Position numbers and translations under genes: made by a program. Positions 17,598 to 26,561 of a stretch of DNA of 64,000 bases are shown here, piece after piece. Under the pieces are notes generated by a model, which searched no databases, was not told the origin of the DNA, and saw only the letters and a list, made by a program, of their open reading frames with translations. Source of the DNA: Thermoplasmatales archaeon SW_10_69_26 (GTDB taxonomy: Archaea; Thermoplasmatota; SW-10-69-26); the NCBI GenBank assembly GCA_003009755.1, contig PXUB01000003.1, forward strand, positions 1 to 64,000. Reading direction: 5' to 3'. Each line of letters opens with the position of its first letter. Position 1 is the stretch's first letter.

Positions 17598-18689
17598 TCA
17601 GCGTCGGGGGGTCGCCGGCAGGGGGCTAGGCTCGTCGATCAGGACGTTGACGCTCGTCGGCCAGACGCCGCCGTGGTCGAGCTGGGTGACCGTCACGGTC
17701 CGATTGCCTGTCAGAAGGTCCAGGTCCTCGGGCGCGATCTCGGCCCGGTAGGCGGGGATCTCGGCGACGCCCGTGTGGACGCCGGCTCGGTCGAGGGCCT
17801 TGTGGCCGCTCCACCAGGCGTGCTGGTTGAACGCCTCGGCCACCTGGCCGCCGTCGAGCCCGAGCAGCGCGTACACGTAGGGCACCGCCTCGAGGTAGCC
17901 GACGGGCTCGTCGTCGATGGTCACCTCGAACGTGGGCGGCGTCGGCTGCCGGACCCCGTTCAGGTACCAGAACTCGCCGTCGCCGTGGCCGCTGGTGAAC
18001 ACCTCCAGGATCGCCGACCGGGGAGCAGCGTCGCCGAAGGACACCTCGCCGGATACCGCGTCACCGGCGCCCTTGATCCGATCGAGGTAGAACGGGCTCT
18101 CGATCGCGTCCACCCGCGTCTGATCCGACGTCGACGGGGTGGGGTCCTCGAGGAAGTGGAACTGGACGTCGGTGACGATCCCCTGGCCGGGGACCCAGGT
18201 ATCTATGTACCAGGTCACGTCCACCGTCGTGCCGGGCTCGAACAGCGGGTCCAGCTCGGTCAGGTCCTCGTAGACGGTGAAGTTGCCCCGCGTGGTCGTG
18301 CCGTGCAGGACCTCGGCGCCCTCGACACCGACGCTGAACGTCCGATCCCACGGGTCACCATCGGGGTGGTTGGGCCAGGACGAGTACTCGATGTACACCC
18401 GATCGAAGTCCTCCTCGGGCACGTCCATCGAGGCCTGCCAGGTGCCCGCCGTGAACTCTCGCAGCTCGGTGTCGACCGGGTTCCGCGTGGCCACGTGCGT
18501 CGGAGCCTCCTGCCGGGTGGTCACGTCACCGGGTGGCACGTCCGGGCCTTGGTCCGGGACCAGCATCGGCTCCTCGGTCGGATCCTCCATGATGTTGGCG
18601 GACTGACCGAGACCGACCCCGGCCAGCGCGACGATCGCGACGATGACGACGCCCAGCAGCTCCGTGCGCACTTTCGCAGGCCTCCCCAC
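17598..18689 (-). CDS. Membrane-anchored or secreted protein, resembling PNGase A-type beta-sandwich
   Basis: 363 aa with an N-terminal hydrophobic segment (ELLGVVIVAIVALAGVGLG) and an extracellular remainder. Around residues 95-190 the pattern DRVYIEYSSWPN...DPWDRTFSVGVEG, ..EVLHGTTTRGNFTVYEDLTEL and VDVTWYIDTW recalls the N-terminal beta-sandwich of peptide-N-glycosidase A/F-like proteins, in which a WDR motif occurs. Catalytic residues cannot be confirmed. An A/T island (CTGAAAAG) lies about 26 nt before the GTG start. If it removes N-glycans it would act on cell-surface proteins; this is a tentative assignment. Confidence 0.5.
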   Translation of the reverse strand: MGRPAKVRTELLGVVIVAIVALAGVGLGQSANIMEDPTEEPMLVPDQGPDVPPGDVTTRQEAPTHVATRNPVDTELREFTAGTWQASMDVPEEDFDRVYIEYSSWPNHPDGDPWDRTFSVGVEGAEVLHGTTTRGNFTVYEDLTELDPLFEPGTTVDVTWYIDTWVPGQGIVTDVQFHFLEDPTPSTSDQTRVDAIESPFYLDRIKGAGDAVSGEVSFGDAAPRSAILEVFTSGHGDGEFWYLNGVRQPTPPTFEVTIDDEPVGYLEAVPYVYALLGLDGGQVAEAFNQHAWWSGHKALDRAGVHTGVAEIPAYRAEIAPEDLDLLTGNRTVTVTQLDHGGVWPTSVNVLIDEPSPLPATPRR

Positions 18690-18801
18690 CTCTAGTGGGC
18701 TGGGGTCTTTTCAGGTTGCCGGCCAGCGGCGACGGTGGCTCGGCTGCCGGCAGGAGGGTCGGCCCTGCGGCTCGCCCCGCCATCGGTCCGGGGTTCGCGG
18801 T

Positions 18802-19401
18802 TCACCGCTCACCGGGCGGCGTGGTGCCCTCGGGGCAAGTGATCGAGGGGTTGGTGGGCTCGAAGTCGGGCGTGGAGCGCACGTCCTCGGCCAGGTAGAC
18901 GTGGAAGTCCACGTGCCAGGGCATCTCGGGCGTGTGGCCCGGCATCGGGCCCTCCATCTCGGCGCCCATGAAGTCGGGCTTGGTGTCGGTCGAGTTCATG
19001 TCGGTGCCCTCGGTGAAGACGATGTACTCGATGCCGACGAACCGGTTCGCGTCCGGGTCCGTGAAGTTCTCGTTCTCGGGTTCGAAGAGGATGGCCTCGG
19101 GTTCGTCCTCCGAGAGCTCGGCGTCGAGGGAGGAGCCCTCTTGCCCGGGTTGGTGCAGCCAGTGCACGCCCATGCCGGGGACGCAGAACCGGTCGGGCTC
19201 GTAGCCGGCCTCGCGAGCCTCCTCGACGGTGTCGATGCCCGAGGAGACCTCCTCGGCGTGGTCCATGATCTCGGCGTGGCGCTCCTCGCTGGAGAGCTCG
19301 GCCTCCTGGTCGGCCTGCTGCGTGCACCCTGCAAGCAGGATGGCGAGACCGATCGCGAGCACCATGCCCCAGCGCGTGCGAAACGTCGTGTTCTCCGACA
19401 T
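18802..19401 (-). CDS. Conserved lipoprotein of unknown function
   Basis: 199 aa; the lipobox LAGC ends a hydrophobic leader (AIGLAILLAGC, about residues 15-25), so it should be lipid-anchored outside the membrane. The mature part contains PGMGVHWLHQPG, FVGIEYIVF, EGPMPGHTPEMPWHVDFHVYL and NPSITCPEG. The same order of motifs (GMGxHxxxP, VEY, GPMPGHxPxMPxHxxxHV, NPxxxC) is found in an uncharacterised family of extracytoplasmic bacterial proteins I recall. The many conserved His suggest metal binding (inference). Confidence 0.65.
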   Translation of the reverse strand: MSENTTFRTRWGMVLAIGLAILLAGCTQQADQEAELSSEERHAEIMDHAEEVSSGIDTVEEAREAGYEPDRFCVPGMGVHWLHQPGQEGSSLDAELSEDEPEAILFEPENENFTDPDANRFVGIEYIVFTEGTDMNSTDTKPDFMGAEMEGPMPGHTPEMPWHVDFHVYLAEDVRSTPDFEPTNPSITCPEGTTPPGER

Positions 19402-19585
19402 GTCCGACCCTCGTCGACCGAACCCCGTTCGGGGGATCGCGTCGACGCGGCGACGGGACGCCACGGTCAAGAGGGTTCCCTGTACGAGATTACAGCGGGA
19501 GGACGGCGCCCGGCCGGGGACGTCGACGGACCCTCCTAGGAAGGTTGCCCGAACCCTTAGGGGCGATCTCGGTCCTTCCAGGCTT

Positions 19586-20623
19586 ATGCCAGGCGGACGC
19601 GCGTCGGGGTCCCCGCTGGACGAGGCCGCGGGGGCCGCGGGACCGCACACCGTCGAGGGGTTCAAGCTGTTGAGCGACGAGACACGGCTGGCCATCTTGT
19701 TGGCCCTCTGGGAAGCCTACGATCCCGAGGAGGGCCGCGGGACCGTCTCGTTCAGCGATCTCTGCGACAGGGTGGGCGCCGCCGACAGCGGCAACTTCGC
19801 CTACCACCTGGACAAGCTCGCGGGCCGCTTCGTCGACGAGCACGAGGCCGGCTACGCCCTGTCCAACGCTGGCCACCGCGTCGTCCGGTCCGTCATCGCC
19901 GGCACGGGCCTCGAGGAGGCCACGCTCGAACCCACGGAGATCCCGCGGTCGTGCCCGACCTGTGGAGACCCGCTCGAGATCACCTATCGGGACCAGCGTC
20001 TCTACCAGCGCTGTTCGGAGTGCGAGGGCAGCCTGGGCCCGAGCTCACCTCTCCGGGCTCCCGAGGGAACCGTGACCGTCCACGACGACTTCGAACCCGC
20101 GGGTCTCGCCGGTCGAACCCCCGAGGAGGTGTTCGTGGCCGGCACGATCGACCAGACCCTCGCGCTCGCGCTGGTCGTCCGCGGCGTCTGCCCCGCCTGC
20201 ACCGGCTCGATCGAGGATGCCCTCCACGTCTGCGAGGACCACGACCCTCCTGTGGGTCACCGTTGCGGGGCCTGCGGCACGCGGGACGAGGTACGCGCCC
20301 GCTACGTGTGCTCGGTGTGCAAGTTCAACGTCTCCTACCCCGCCTGGTGCGTCACGCTCGACCACCCGGCCTCGTTGGCTTTCTACCACGACCACGGCTT
20401 CGAGGGCACCTACGGGCTCGAGGATCCCGAGACGACGGCTCGCCTGTGGGAACGGTTCCGCCGACGGCAGCAGATCGTCGACCGCGACCCGCTCCGCGTC
20501 CGCGTCGTGGTCGAGGACGCCGGCGAGACGTTGGCGCTCCTCCTCGACGGGGAGTTGGACGTGATCGAGGTCGAGGGTCCCCGCCCCGTGGCGGCCGAGC
20601 GGGCGAGCCTCGGGGACCGGTGA
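19586..20623 (+). CDS. ArsR-like winged-helix protein with C-terminal zinc-ribbon-like domains
   Basis: 345 aa. Residues about 20-110 form a winged helix (VEGFKLLSDETRLAILLALWE, SGNFAYHLDKL, in parts) as in haloarchaeal ArsR-type regulators. Two cysteine clusters follow: CPTCGDPLE...CSEC (about 118-150) and CPAC...HRCGACGTRD...CSVC (about 190-250). This architecture is common among archaeal regulators of unassigned target. A CCCTTAGG element about 30 nt before the ATG suggests a leaderless message. It lies just upstream of hmgA but has its own promoter; control of hmgA is possible but unproven. Confidence 0.72.
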   Translation: MPGGRASGSPLDEAAGAAGPHTVEGFKLLSDETRLAILLALWEAYDPEEGRGTVSFSDLCDRVGAADSGNFAYHLDKLAGRFVDEHEAGYALSNAGHRVVRSVIAGTGLEEATLEPTEIPRSCPTCGDPLEITYRDQRLYQRCSECEGSLGPSSPLRAPEGTVTVHDDFEPAGLAGRTPEEVFVAGTIDQTLALALVVRGVCPACTGSIEDALHVCEDHDPPVGHRCGACGTRDEVRARYVCSVCKFNVSYPAWCVTLDHPASLAFYHDHGFEGTYGLEDPETTARLWERFRRRQQIVDRDPLRVRVVVEDAGETLALLLDGELDVIEVEGPRPVAAERASLGDR

Positions 20624-20741
20624 GGTCCGATCAGCGGGGACTTGGCGGAGGGGGCCTGGCCCCGGACGGGGGCGGTAAGGGTCCACACGCCCGCGTGCCC
20701 TTTATCAAGCCGTTCGGGCATGGGCCGGTGAGGCGTCGACG

Positions 20742-21893
20742 ATGCCCCCCTACAAGCAGATGGGTGAGGTCCCGCCCAAACGGCACACCGAGTTCCGGAC
20801 CGAGGACGGCAAGCTGTTGCGCGAGGAGGTCTTCGGCACCGAGGGCTTCGAGGGTGTCGAAAGCATCCTCTACCACCACCACCCGCCCACCGAGATCAAC
20901 AGCCTCGAGGGCCGGCGCAACGTCGCGCCCGAGGAGTGGGAGCCCGACCAGCACCGCCATCACCACTTCCGCGCCGGCAAGCTCGGTGGCGACGGCGACC
21001 CGATCGACGCCCGCAAGGTCGTCTTGTTCAACGACGAGGCCAACGTGGCGATGGTCAACCCGAGTGAGGACCAGGACCGGTTCTTCCGCAACGCCGGCGC
21101 CGACGAGCTGTGGTTCGTCCGCGAGGGCGAGGGCCACCTCGACACCGTGTTCGGCGAGCTGCACTACACCAGCGGCGACTACATCCACGTCCCCCGCGGG
21201 ACGACCTACCGGTTCCGCAACCCCGCCGGCCACAGGTTCTACCTCGTCGAGAGCTCGGACCCGATCCGCATCCCGGATCACTTCCTCAACGATCGCGGCC
21301 AGCTCGTCGAGGGCGCGCCCTACAGCGAGCGCGACCTCCACGGCCCCAAACAGCTGATCACGAACGACGAGGAGGGCGACTTCGAGCTCGACGTCAAGGT
21401 CGACGAGGCGATCAGCACCTACACGCTCGACAACCACCCCTTCGACGTCGTCGGCTGGGACGGTTACAACTACCCGTTCACGTTCAACATCGCCGACTAC
21501 GAGCCGATCACCGGCAAGATCCACCAGCCACCCCCGGAGCACGTCACCTTCGAGGCCTCCAGCTTCGAGCTGATCAGCTGGGTCCCGCGCAAGGTCGACT
21601 ACCACCCGGACGCGATCCCGGCCCCCTACTACCACAGCAACATCGACACCGACGAGGTCATCTTCTACGTCGAAGGCGAGTTCTCCTCGCGCGAGGGCAT
21701 CGGCGACGAGTCGATCACGATCCACCGCCGCGGCCTGCACCATGGCCCCCAGCCCGGCCGCTACGAGGGATCGATCGGCGTCGACGAGGTCGAGGAAACC
21801 TCGGTCATGATCGAGGCCGACAGCCCGTTCAAGACCACCAAGTGGGCCCACCAGGTCGACGACAGCGAGTACATGTTCAGTTGGGCGGAGTGA
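20742..21893 (+). CDS. hmgA: Homogentisate 1,2-dioxygenase
   Basis: 383 aa cupin-type Fe(II) enzyme that opens the ring of homogentisate to maleylacetoacetate in tyrosine catabolism. Recognisable segments are NAGADELWFVREGEG, TFGELHYTSGDYIHVPRGTTYRF in parts, YHSNIDTDEVIFYVEG and HRRGLHHGPQPGRYEG, which carry the cupin histidine/glutamate metal ligands. CCCTTTATC (20698-20706) is the likely TATA element, giving a short leader. HPPD (35477) and a fumarylacetoacetase-like gene (40450) supply the flanking steps but are not in the same operon. Confidence 0.9.
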   Translation: MPPYKQMGEVPPKRHTEFRTEDGKLLREEVFGTEGFEGVESILYHHHPPTEINSLEGRRNVAPEEWEPDQHRHHHFRAGKLGGDGDPIDARKVVLFNDEANVAMVNPSEDQDRFFRNAGADELWFVREGEGHLDTVFGELHYTSGDYIHVPRGTTYRFRNPAGHRFYLVESSDPIRIPDHFLNDRGQLVEGAPYSERDLHGPKQLITNDEEGDFELDVKVDEAISTYTLDNHPFDVVGWDGYNYPFTFNIADYEPITGKIHQPPPEHVTFEASSFELISWVPRKVDYHPDAIPAPYYHSNIDTDEVIFYVEGEFSSREGIGDESITIHRRGLHHGPQPGRYEGSIGVDEVEETSVMIEADSPFKTTKWAHQVDDSEYMFSWAE

Positions 21894-21898
21894 GGGAC

Positions 21899-22365
21899 GA
21901 GCTCGACCGACCGGGAGAGTTCGTCCCGAACGAGTACGGCTACGGGTAGCTTGGGGCGGTAGCCGTACGTAGTCGGAGGCCAGCGGTGGGTGTTGTGCGC
22001 TGGTCTCCGATGCGAGCTCGACCGACAGGCAGAGCTCGTCCCGAGCGAGTACGGCTACCGGTGGCCTCGTGCGGTAGCCGTGCGACGTCGGAGGCCAGCG
22101 GTGGGTGTTGTGCGCTGGTCTCCGATGCGAGCTCGACCAACTGGGAGAGTTCGTCCCGAGCGAGTACGGCTACGGGTAGCTTGGGGCGGTAGCCGTGCGA
22201 CGTCGGAGGCCAGCGGTGGTGTCGTGCGCTGGTCTCCGAGTTGTGGGGGCTCGACCGACTGGGAGAGTTCGTCCCGAGCGAGTACGGCTACCGGTGGCTT
22301 GGGGTGGTAGCCGTGCGATGTCGGAGGCCAGCGGTGGGTGTCGTGCGCTGGTCTCCGGGTCGTGT
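21899..22365. repeat. Four tandem ~116-bp structured repeats
   Basis: Units begin at about 21899, 22014, 22129 and 22247 (periods 115, 115, 118). Each contains a hairpin GTACGGCTAC/GTAGCCGTAC (or a close variant) and a second, CGGAGGCCAGCG/CGCTGGTCTCCG, pairing with one G-U. A conserved junction reads GAGCTCGACC then CGTCCCGA. Divergence between units preserves the pairing, for instance GTAGCCGTAC versus GTAGCCGTGC with the partner arm varying less. No coding is supported. A single degraded junction copy occurs at 26436-26472. Confidence 0.8.
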
Positions 22366-22723
22366 CGAGCCCCAGCGCCAGCAGCGTCGGTCGCGCGGGT
22401 CTCCGGCCCGCTCGAGGCCTGCCGGCTCATGGGGACCTCCTCGCCCGCCGCCCTCCCCGGTACGTCGACCTTGACGCCCGGTCCCGAACCGAGCCCGGCC
22501 CCGTGACCACCGCCCGGGCCCCGGCCGCTCCCGGCCGAGTGCCCGTCGGCCGACCCGGACACGCCGTCCGACGTGCCGCCAGCCCGCGCCCGAGATCCTC
22601 GCCCGCCTGGACCCTCCCCCGCGTCCCGCTCCTCGCCCCCTCGGCGGCGCGACCCCGCACGCCCCGGTCCAGCCGAACGCTTATGCGCACCCCCTGCCCT
22701 CACACACCACGGAGGCTGTCTGG
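22366..22723. other. GC-rich intergenic region
   Basis: No gene or repeat is evident apart from tailing similarity to the tandem repeats at its left end. AACGCTTATGC (22678-22688) may be the TATA element of the phosphoesterase gene that starts at 22724. Confidence 0.5.
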
Positions 22724-24091
22724 ATGCAACTCGCCAGCGACGACGCGGCCCTGCGGGGCCTCGTGCTGTTGGCGGCGGCAGGGCTGGCCGTCGCCGGCGT
22801 CCTGTTCGTGACGACGCTCAGCGACGAGGCCGTCTCGCAGGCCAACGAGGACGCCGAGCTGGCCCCGCGCGGGGTCCATCTGAGCTTCACGGAAGACACG
22901 AGCACGACGATGACGGTGACCTGGTTCACCGACGGCGGCGAGGACCCGGGCACCGTGGCCCAGTGGGCATCCACCTGTGAGGACCTCGTGGACCCCGACA
23001 CCCGCTCCTCCACCACCGGCTCGGCCGAGCCGCTCACGCTGGCCCCGGACACCACCGTGCACGAGGCGACCATGACCGGGTTCGAGCCCGGCGAGAGCTT
23101 CGCGTACCGCGTCGGCAGCGCGGCGGGGGGCTTCTCGTCCTGCTGGGAGACCAGCACGATCCCCGAGGAGGGCCCCGTCGACATCGCCTTCTACGGCGAC
23201 CAGGGCCTGACCCCGAACGCCGAGGACGTCCGCGACCAGGTGCTCGAGGAGGATCCGGACCTCGTCCTGATCGCCGGGGACCTGTCGTACGCTGAGGGCG
23301 ACCCCGAGGTGTGGGACGAGTGGTTCGAGGTCCACGAGGAGCTCCACACCGAGACGCCGATCATGACCGCGCCCGGCAACCACGAGACCTACGCGGACAC
23401 CGACCCCGCCACGCTCCCCTACGAGGAGCGGCTGGCCCAGCCCGGCGAGGAGATCTACTACAGCTTCGACGTCGCCAACATGCACTTCCTGGTGCTCCAC
23501 TCCGACCTCGGCGACGCGCGCGAGCAGGGCGTCTACCTGGACATGCTCGAGTTCGCCGAGCGGGACCTCGAGCAGGCCCAGGCCGCCAAGGAGGCCGGCG
23601 AGATCGACCACATCTTCGTCCTGCAGCACCACCCGTTCTACAGCAACACCCAGAGCGTCACTCGGTGGGTGGAGCCCGAGCACACGGTCGTGCAGGAGCA
23701 GTGGCTGCACCGCTACGACGTGGCCATGCTCCTCACTGGCCACAATCACAACTACGAGCGGACCTACCCCGTCGCCTACCAGGCCCCGACCGACACGAGC
23801 GAGGGCCCCTACGAGGACCCGATCGGCTGGATCCAGGTGATCAGCGGCGGCGCCGGGCGCGGCTTGTACGAAATCAAGCACCCCAACGACCAGCTGCCGT
23901 ACTCCGCCACGGTCGAGTTCGCACACCACCACACGAACCTCCACGTGGACGGTGGCGAGGTCGAGGTGGAGGCGGTGCAGGCCCAGTTCCCCGCAGGCCA
24001 GGTGCTCGACGCGTTCACGTACCGCGACACCGGCGAGGACACGCCGGTCCCGACGCCCGAGGACGCGCGGGCCGACGCCCCGTCGCCCTGA
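22724..24091 (+). CDS. Purple acid phosphatase-like metallophosphoesterase, membrane-anchored
   Basis: 455 aa. A hydrophobic N-terminal segment (LRGLVLLAAAGLAVAGVLFV, about 10-30) anchors it. A fibronectin-like domain (about 45-145) precedes a calcineurin-type core: FYGDQGL, LIAGDLSYAEG, APGNHETY, QHHPFYS, GHNHNYERT (residues about 155-350). These match the metal-binding motifs of purple acid phosphatases. It probably releases phosphate from organic esters outside the cell. The C-terminal acidic tail after about 430 is poorly conserved. Confidence 0.85.
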   Translation: MQLASDDAALRGLVLLAAAGLAVAGVLFVTTLSDEAVSQANEDAELAPRGVHLSFTEDTSTTMTVTWFTDGGEDPGTVAQWASTCEDLVDPDTRSSTTGSAEPLTLAPDTTVHEATMTGFEPGESFAYRVGSAAGGFSSCWETSTIPEEGPVDIAFYGDQGLTPNAEDVRDQVLEEDPDLVLIAGDLSYAEGDPEVWDEWFEVHEELHTETPIMTAPGNHETYADTDPATLPYEERLAQPGEEIYYSFDVANMHFLVLHSDLGDAREQGVYLDMLEFAERDLEQAQAAKEAGEIDHIFVLQHHPFYSNTQSVTRWVEPEHTVVQEQWLHRYDVAMLLTGHNHNYERTYPVAYQAPTDTSEGPYEDPIGWIQVISGGAGRGLYEIKHPNDQLPYSATVEFAHHHTNLHVDGGEVEVEAVQAQFPAGQVLDAFTYRDTGEDTPVPTPEDARADAPSP

Positions 24092-24166
24092 CGCCGAGCG
24101 CGGAGGCAACGCCGGGGAGGGAAGCCTTGATGTCGGCCGAGAGCCATTTCCAGGGTGGAGGCTGAC

Positions 24167-26221
24167 ATGCGAGGCGACCCACGGCGAGGCAAGGCGCTGT
24201 TCGTCACGCTCTTCCTTCTGACCACCCCCCTGGCGCTGACCACGGCCGCCGCCCTCGGCGGCCCGACGACCCTCTCGCCCGACGCGGCGCGGACCCCTGT
24301 CGAGGCCGAGGGCCCCCTCGAGGCCGCCCACCAGGCAGCCGACCACGTCGACGCGGTCGCCGCCGCGAACGGGGCCCCTGCGCCGGGATCCACGGCCGTC
24401 GACGCCGTCGGCCCGACGCTGGACCTCGCCGAGGCCCTGCGGACCGCCGACGACCCGGGGATCGACACCGCGCTCGAGCGGGCCCGCCTCGCGAGTGACC
24501 ACCAGATCGGCCGGCTGGGCACCGACGCCGAGCCGGTCACCGCAGGGGACCACGAGCGGCCCAGCCGGGCGCTTACCGCCCTCGCCGACGACCACGACCG
24601 CCGCCTCGCGCTCGACGAGGTCCAGGCCCTGCGGGCCCTCGACCGGCTGCCGACGCCGACGGCTGACGCGCTGGCGGACACCGTCGACGCCTACCGCGCC
24701 TTCGAGACCGCGACCCTCGACGCCGCCGAGCAGGGCGCCTTCGAGGCCATCGCGGACCCGAGCCCCGCCGGCCTGGCGGGCGACGACCACGAGCAGGTGG
24801 CCACCGTGCTCGCCACGCGAACCGCGTTCCTCGACGCCGTCGCCGACCTGCACGCGGCCGCCGACGCGCCGCCCGCCGAGGCGCAGGCACCCGGGGCCTC
24901 GGCCGCCGCCGCGCCGGACGTCGACCTGTGCCCGGTCGCCGCCGTCGACCTCGGTGGCGCCACGAGCTACGAGGCCGACTGCTCGCTGATCGTCGACCTC
25001 GCCGGCGACGATACCTACGCGAACAACGCCGGCGGCGCCCGCGGGGGCGCCGCGGCCGTGGTCGACCTCGGCGGCCAGGACGCGTACGGGGACCCCGTCG
25101 ACCTCGACGACAACGGCGCCAACGGCGGCGCCGTCCAGGGCGCCGGCGTCCTCGTCGACGCCGCCGGGGACGACACCTACGAGGCCCGCTCCTGGGGCGT
25201 CAACGGGGGCGCCTTCCGCGGCGCCGGCCTGCTCGTCGACGGGGGCGGCGCCGACCGCTACCGGGCGGCGACCGACGAGACCGTCACGCGGCTGGCCGAC
25301 AAGGATGTCGGCTCCTACGGCGTCAACGGGGGCGGCCACCGCGGCGGGCTCGGGCTGCTCGTCGACCAAGACGGCCACGACGCCTACGAGGCGGGGACCG
25401 GGCTCGACTGCCAGGCCGTCTGCGCCACCGTCGGCTCCTACGGCGTGAACGGCGGCGGCAACTACGGCGGCCAGGGCCTGCTGCTCGACGCCGGCGGCGA
25501 CGACCGCTACCTGGCCGGCGTCGGCGCGGCGTGCCCGCTGGACTGCGACGACCTGGGGATCAGCGGCGTCAACGGCGGCGGGTTCTTCGGGAACGGCGGC
25601 CTGGTCGACGGCGGCGGCGAGGATGTCTACCGGGCCGGCGTCAACGTCGTCTGCGAGACCTCGGAGTGCCGGGAGATCGGGGAAAGCGGGGTCAACGGCG
25701 GCGCCCAGACGCACGGCGCCGGCGTCCTCGTCGACCACGGGGACGCGGACGACACCTACGAGGCGGGCGTGCACGTGAACTGCGACCCGCGGTGCACCGC
25801 CGGACGCGACGGCGCCAACGGCGCCGGCACCGCCGGGACCGGGCTCCTCGTGGACGAGGGTGGCGACGACGCCTACCGGGCCGGCGTCGACGTGCACATG
25901 CCCTGCGAGGGGACCTCCTGCGACGTGAATGTCGGCGGGGACGGCGCCAACGGCGGCGCCGACAGCGTGGGCCGGGCCGCGCTGGTGGACCTCGGCGGCG
26001 ACGACGCCTACCTCGGCGGGGTCGACGTGACGTGCGAGGCCGAGCTGTGCGAGGTCGGTCAGGAGGCCGTCAACGGCGGCGCTGACCTGGGGGCGGGCCT
26101 GCTCGTCGACGCCCAGGGGACCGACCGGTATGAGGACGACCAGGGCGGCACCGGCACCGACCGGACCGTCGCGCCCAAGGGCGAGCTCGGCGCCCAGATC
26201 GACACCGACGACGCGCCCTGA
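24167..26221 (+). CDS. Large secreted repeat protein A, GGDDxY repeats
   Basis: About 684 aa. Signal peptide (FVTLFLLTTPLALTTAAALG), then an alpha-rich domain (about 30-250), then about ten repeats with the consensus GxNGGG-GxGxLVDxGGDDxYxAG spaced 22-38 residues apart (about 270-665). Some repeats insert Cys pairs such as VCETSEC or LDCQAVC. The C-terminus is GTGTDRTVAPKGELGAQIDT. The Gly/Asp turns resemble RTX calcium-binding beta-rolls, so an extracellular Ca-stabilised solenoid is likely (inference). A paralogue with the same layout and C-terminal motif is at 30827-32788. The ATG 24167 was preferred because the signal peptide starts shortly after it. Confidence 0.72.
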   Translation: MRGDPRRGKALFVTLFLLTTPLALTTAAALGGPTTLSPDAARTPVEAEGPLEAAHQAADHVDAVAAANGAPAPGSTAVDAVGPTLDLAEALRTADDPGIDTALERARLASDHQIGRLGTDAEPVTAGDHERPSRALTALADDHDRRLALDEVQALRALDRLPTPTADALADTVDAYRAFETATLDAAEQGAFEAIADPSPAGLAGDDHEQVATVLATRTAFLDAVADLHAAADAPPAEAQAPGASAAAAPDVDLCPVAAVDLGGATSYEADCSLIVDLAGDDTYANNAGGARGGAAAVVDLGGQDAYGDPVDLDDNGANGGAVQGAGVLVDAAGDDTYEARSWGVNGGAFRGAGLLVDGGGADRYRAATDETVTRLADKDVGSYGVNGGGHRGGLGLLVDQDGHDAYEAGTGLDCQAVCATVGSYGVNGGGNYGGQGLLLDAGGDDRYLAGVGAACPLDCDDLGISGVNGGGFFGNGGLVDGGGEDVYRAGVNVVCETSECREIGESGVNGGAQTHGAGVLVDHGDADDTYEAGVHVNCDPRCTAGRDGANGAGTAGTGLLVDEGGDDAYRAGVDVHMPCEGTSCDVNVGGDGANGGADSVGRAALVDLGGDDAYLGGVDVTCEAELCEVGQEAVNGGADLGAGLLVDAQGTDRYEDDQGGTGTDRTVAPKGELGAQIDTDDAP

Positions 26222-26561
26222 GCCGAGACGAGCCCCTCTGGGGGCCCGTCGAGGGCGTCACCACGTTCCACGCGTCGTCCCCCGGTCCGAACGAACGGGG
26301 CGAGGAGGCGTGAGACGCGAGCGTGGCGCCCGAGCCTGCTCGGTCCACTGGCCGCCCTCGTCGCCCCGGTGGCCGGTTCCAGCCGGTCAGCTTCCCCCTC
26401 GAGCCGGGGCAGGCCTGCAGCACGCGGGTCTCCGGGTCGCGGGCCTCGACCGACAGGGAGAGCTCGTCCCCGTTCTCCTCGTCGCTTCGTCTGCCGCCAC
26501 ACATGCTCGGCGCGGCGAAGCCTCACCAGCCCTCCGCGGGTTCGGCCCGCGAGGCCTCGCC
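26222..26561. repeat. Intergenic region with degraded copy of the 21.9-kb repeat
   Basis: No gene is supported. Positions 26436-26472 (GGTCTCCGGGTCG... then CTCGACCGACAGGGAGAGCT) match the unit junction of the tandem repeats at 21899-22365, showing the element is dispersed. Confidence 0.5.

Noticed and set aside
22014-22510. Arg-rich frames such as ELVPSEYGYRW in the 116-bp repeats
   Set aside because: Codon pattern and composition are those of a repeat read in arbitrary frames; hairpin conservation argues for non-coding sequence.
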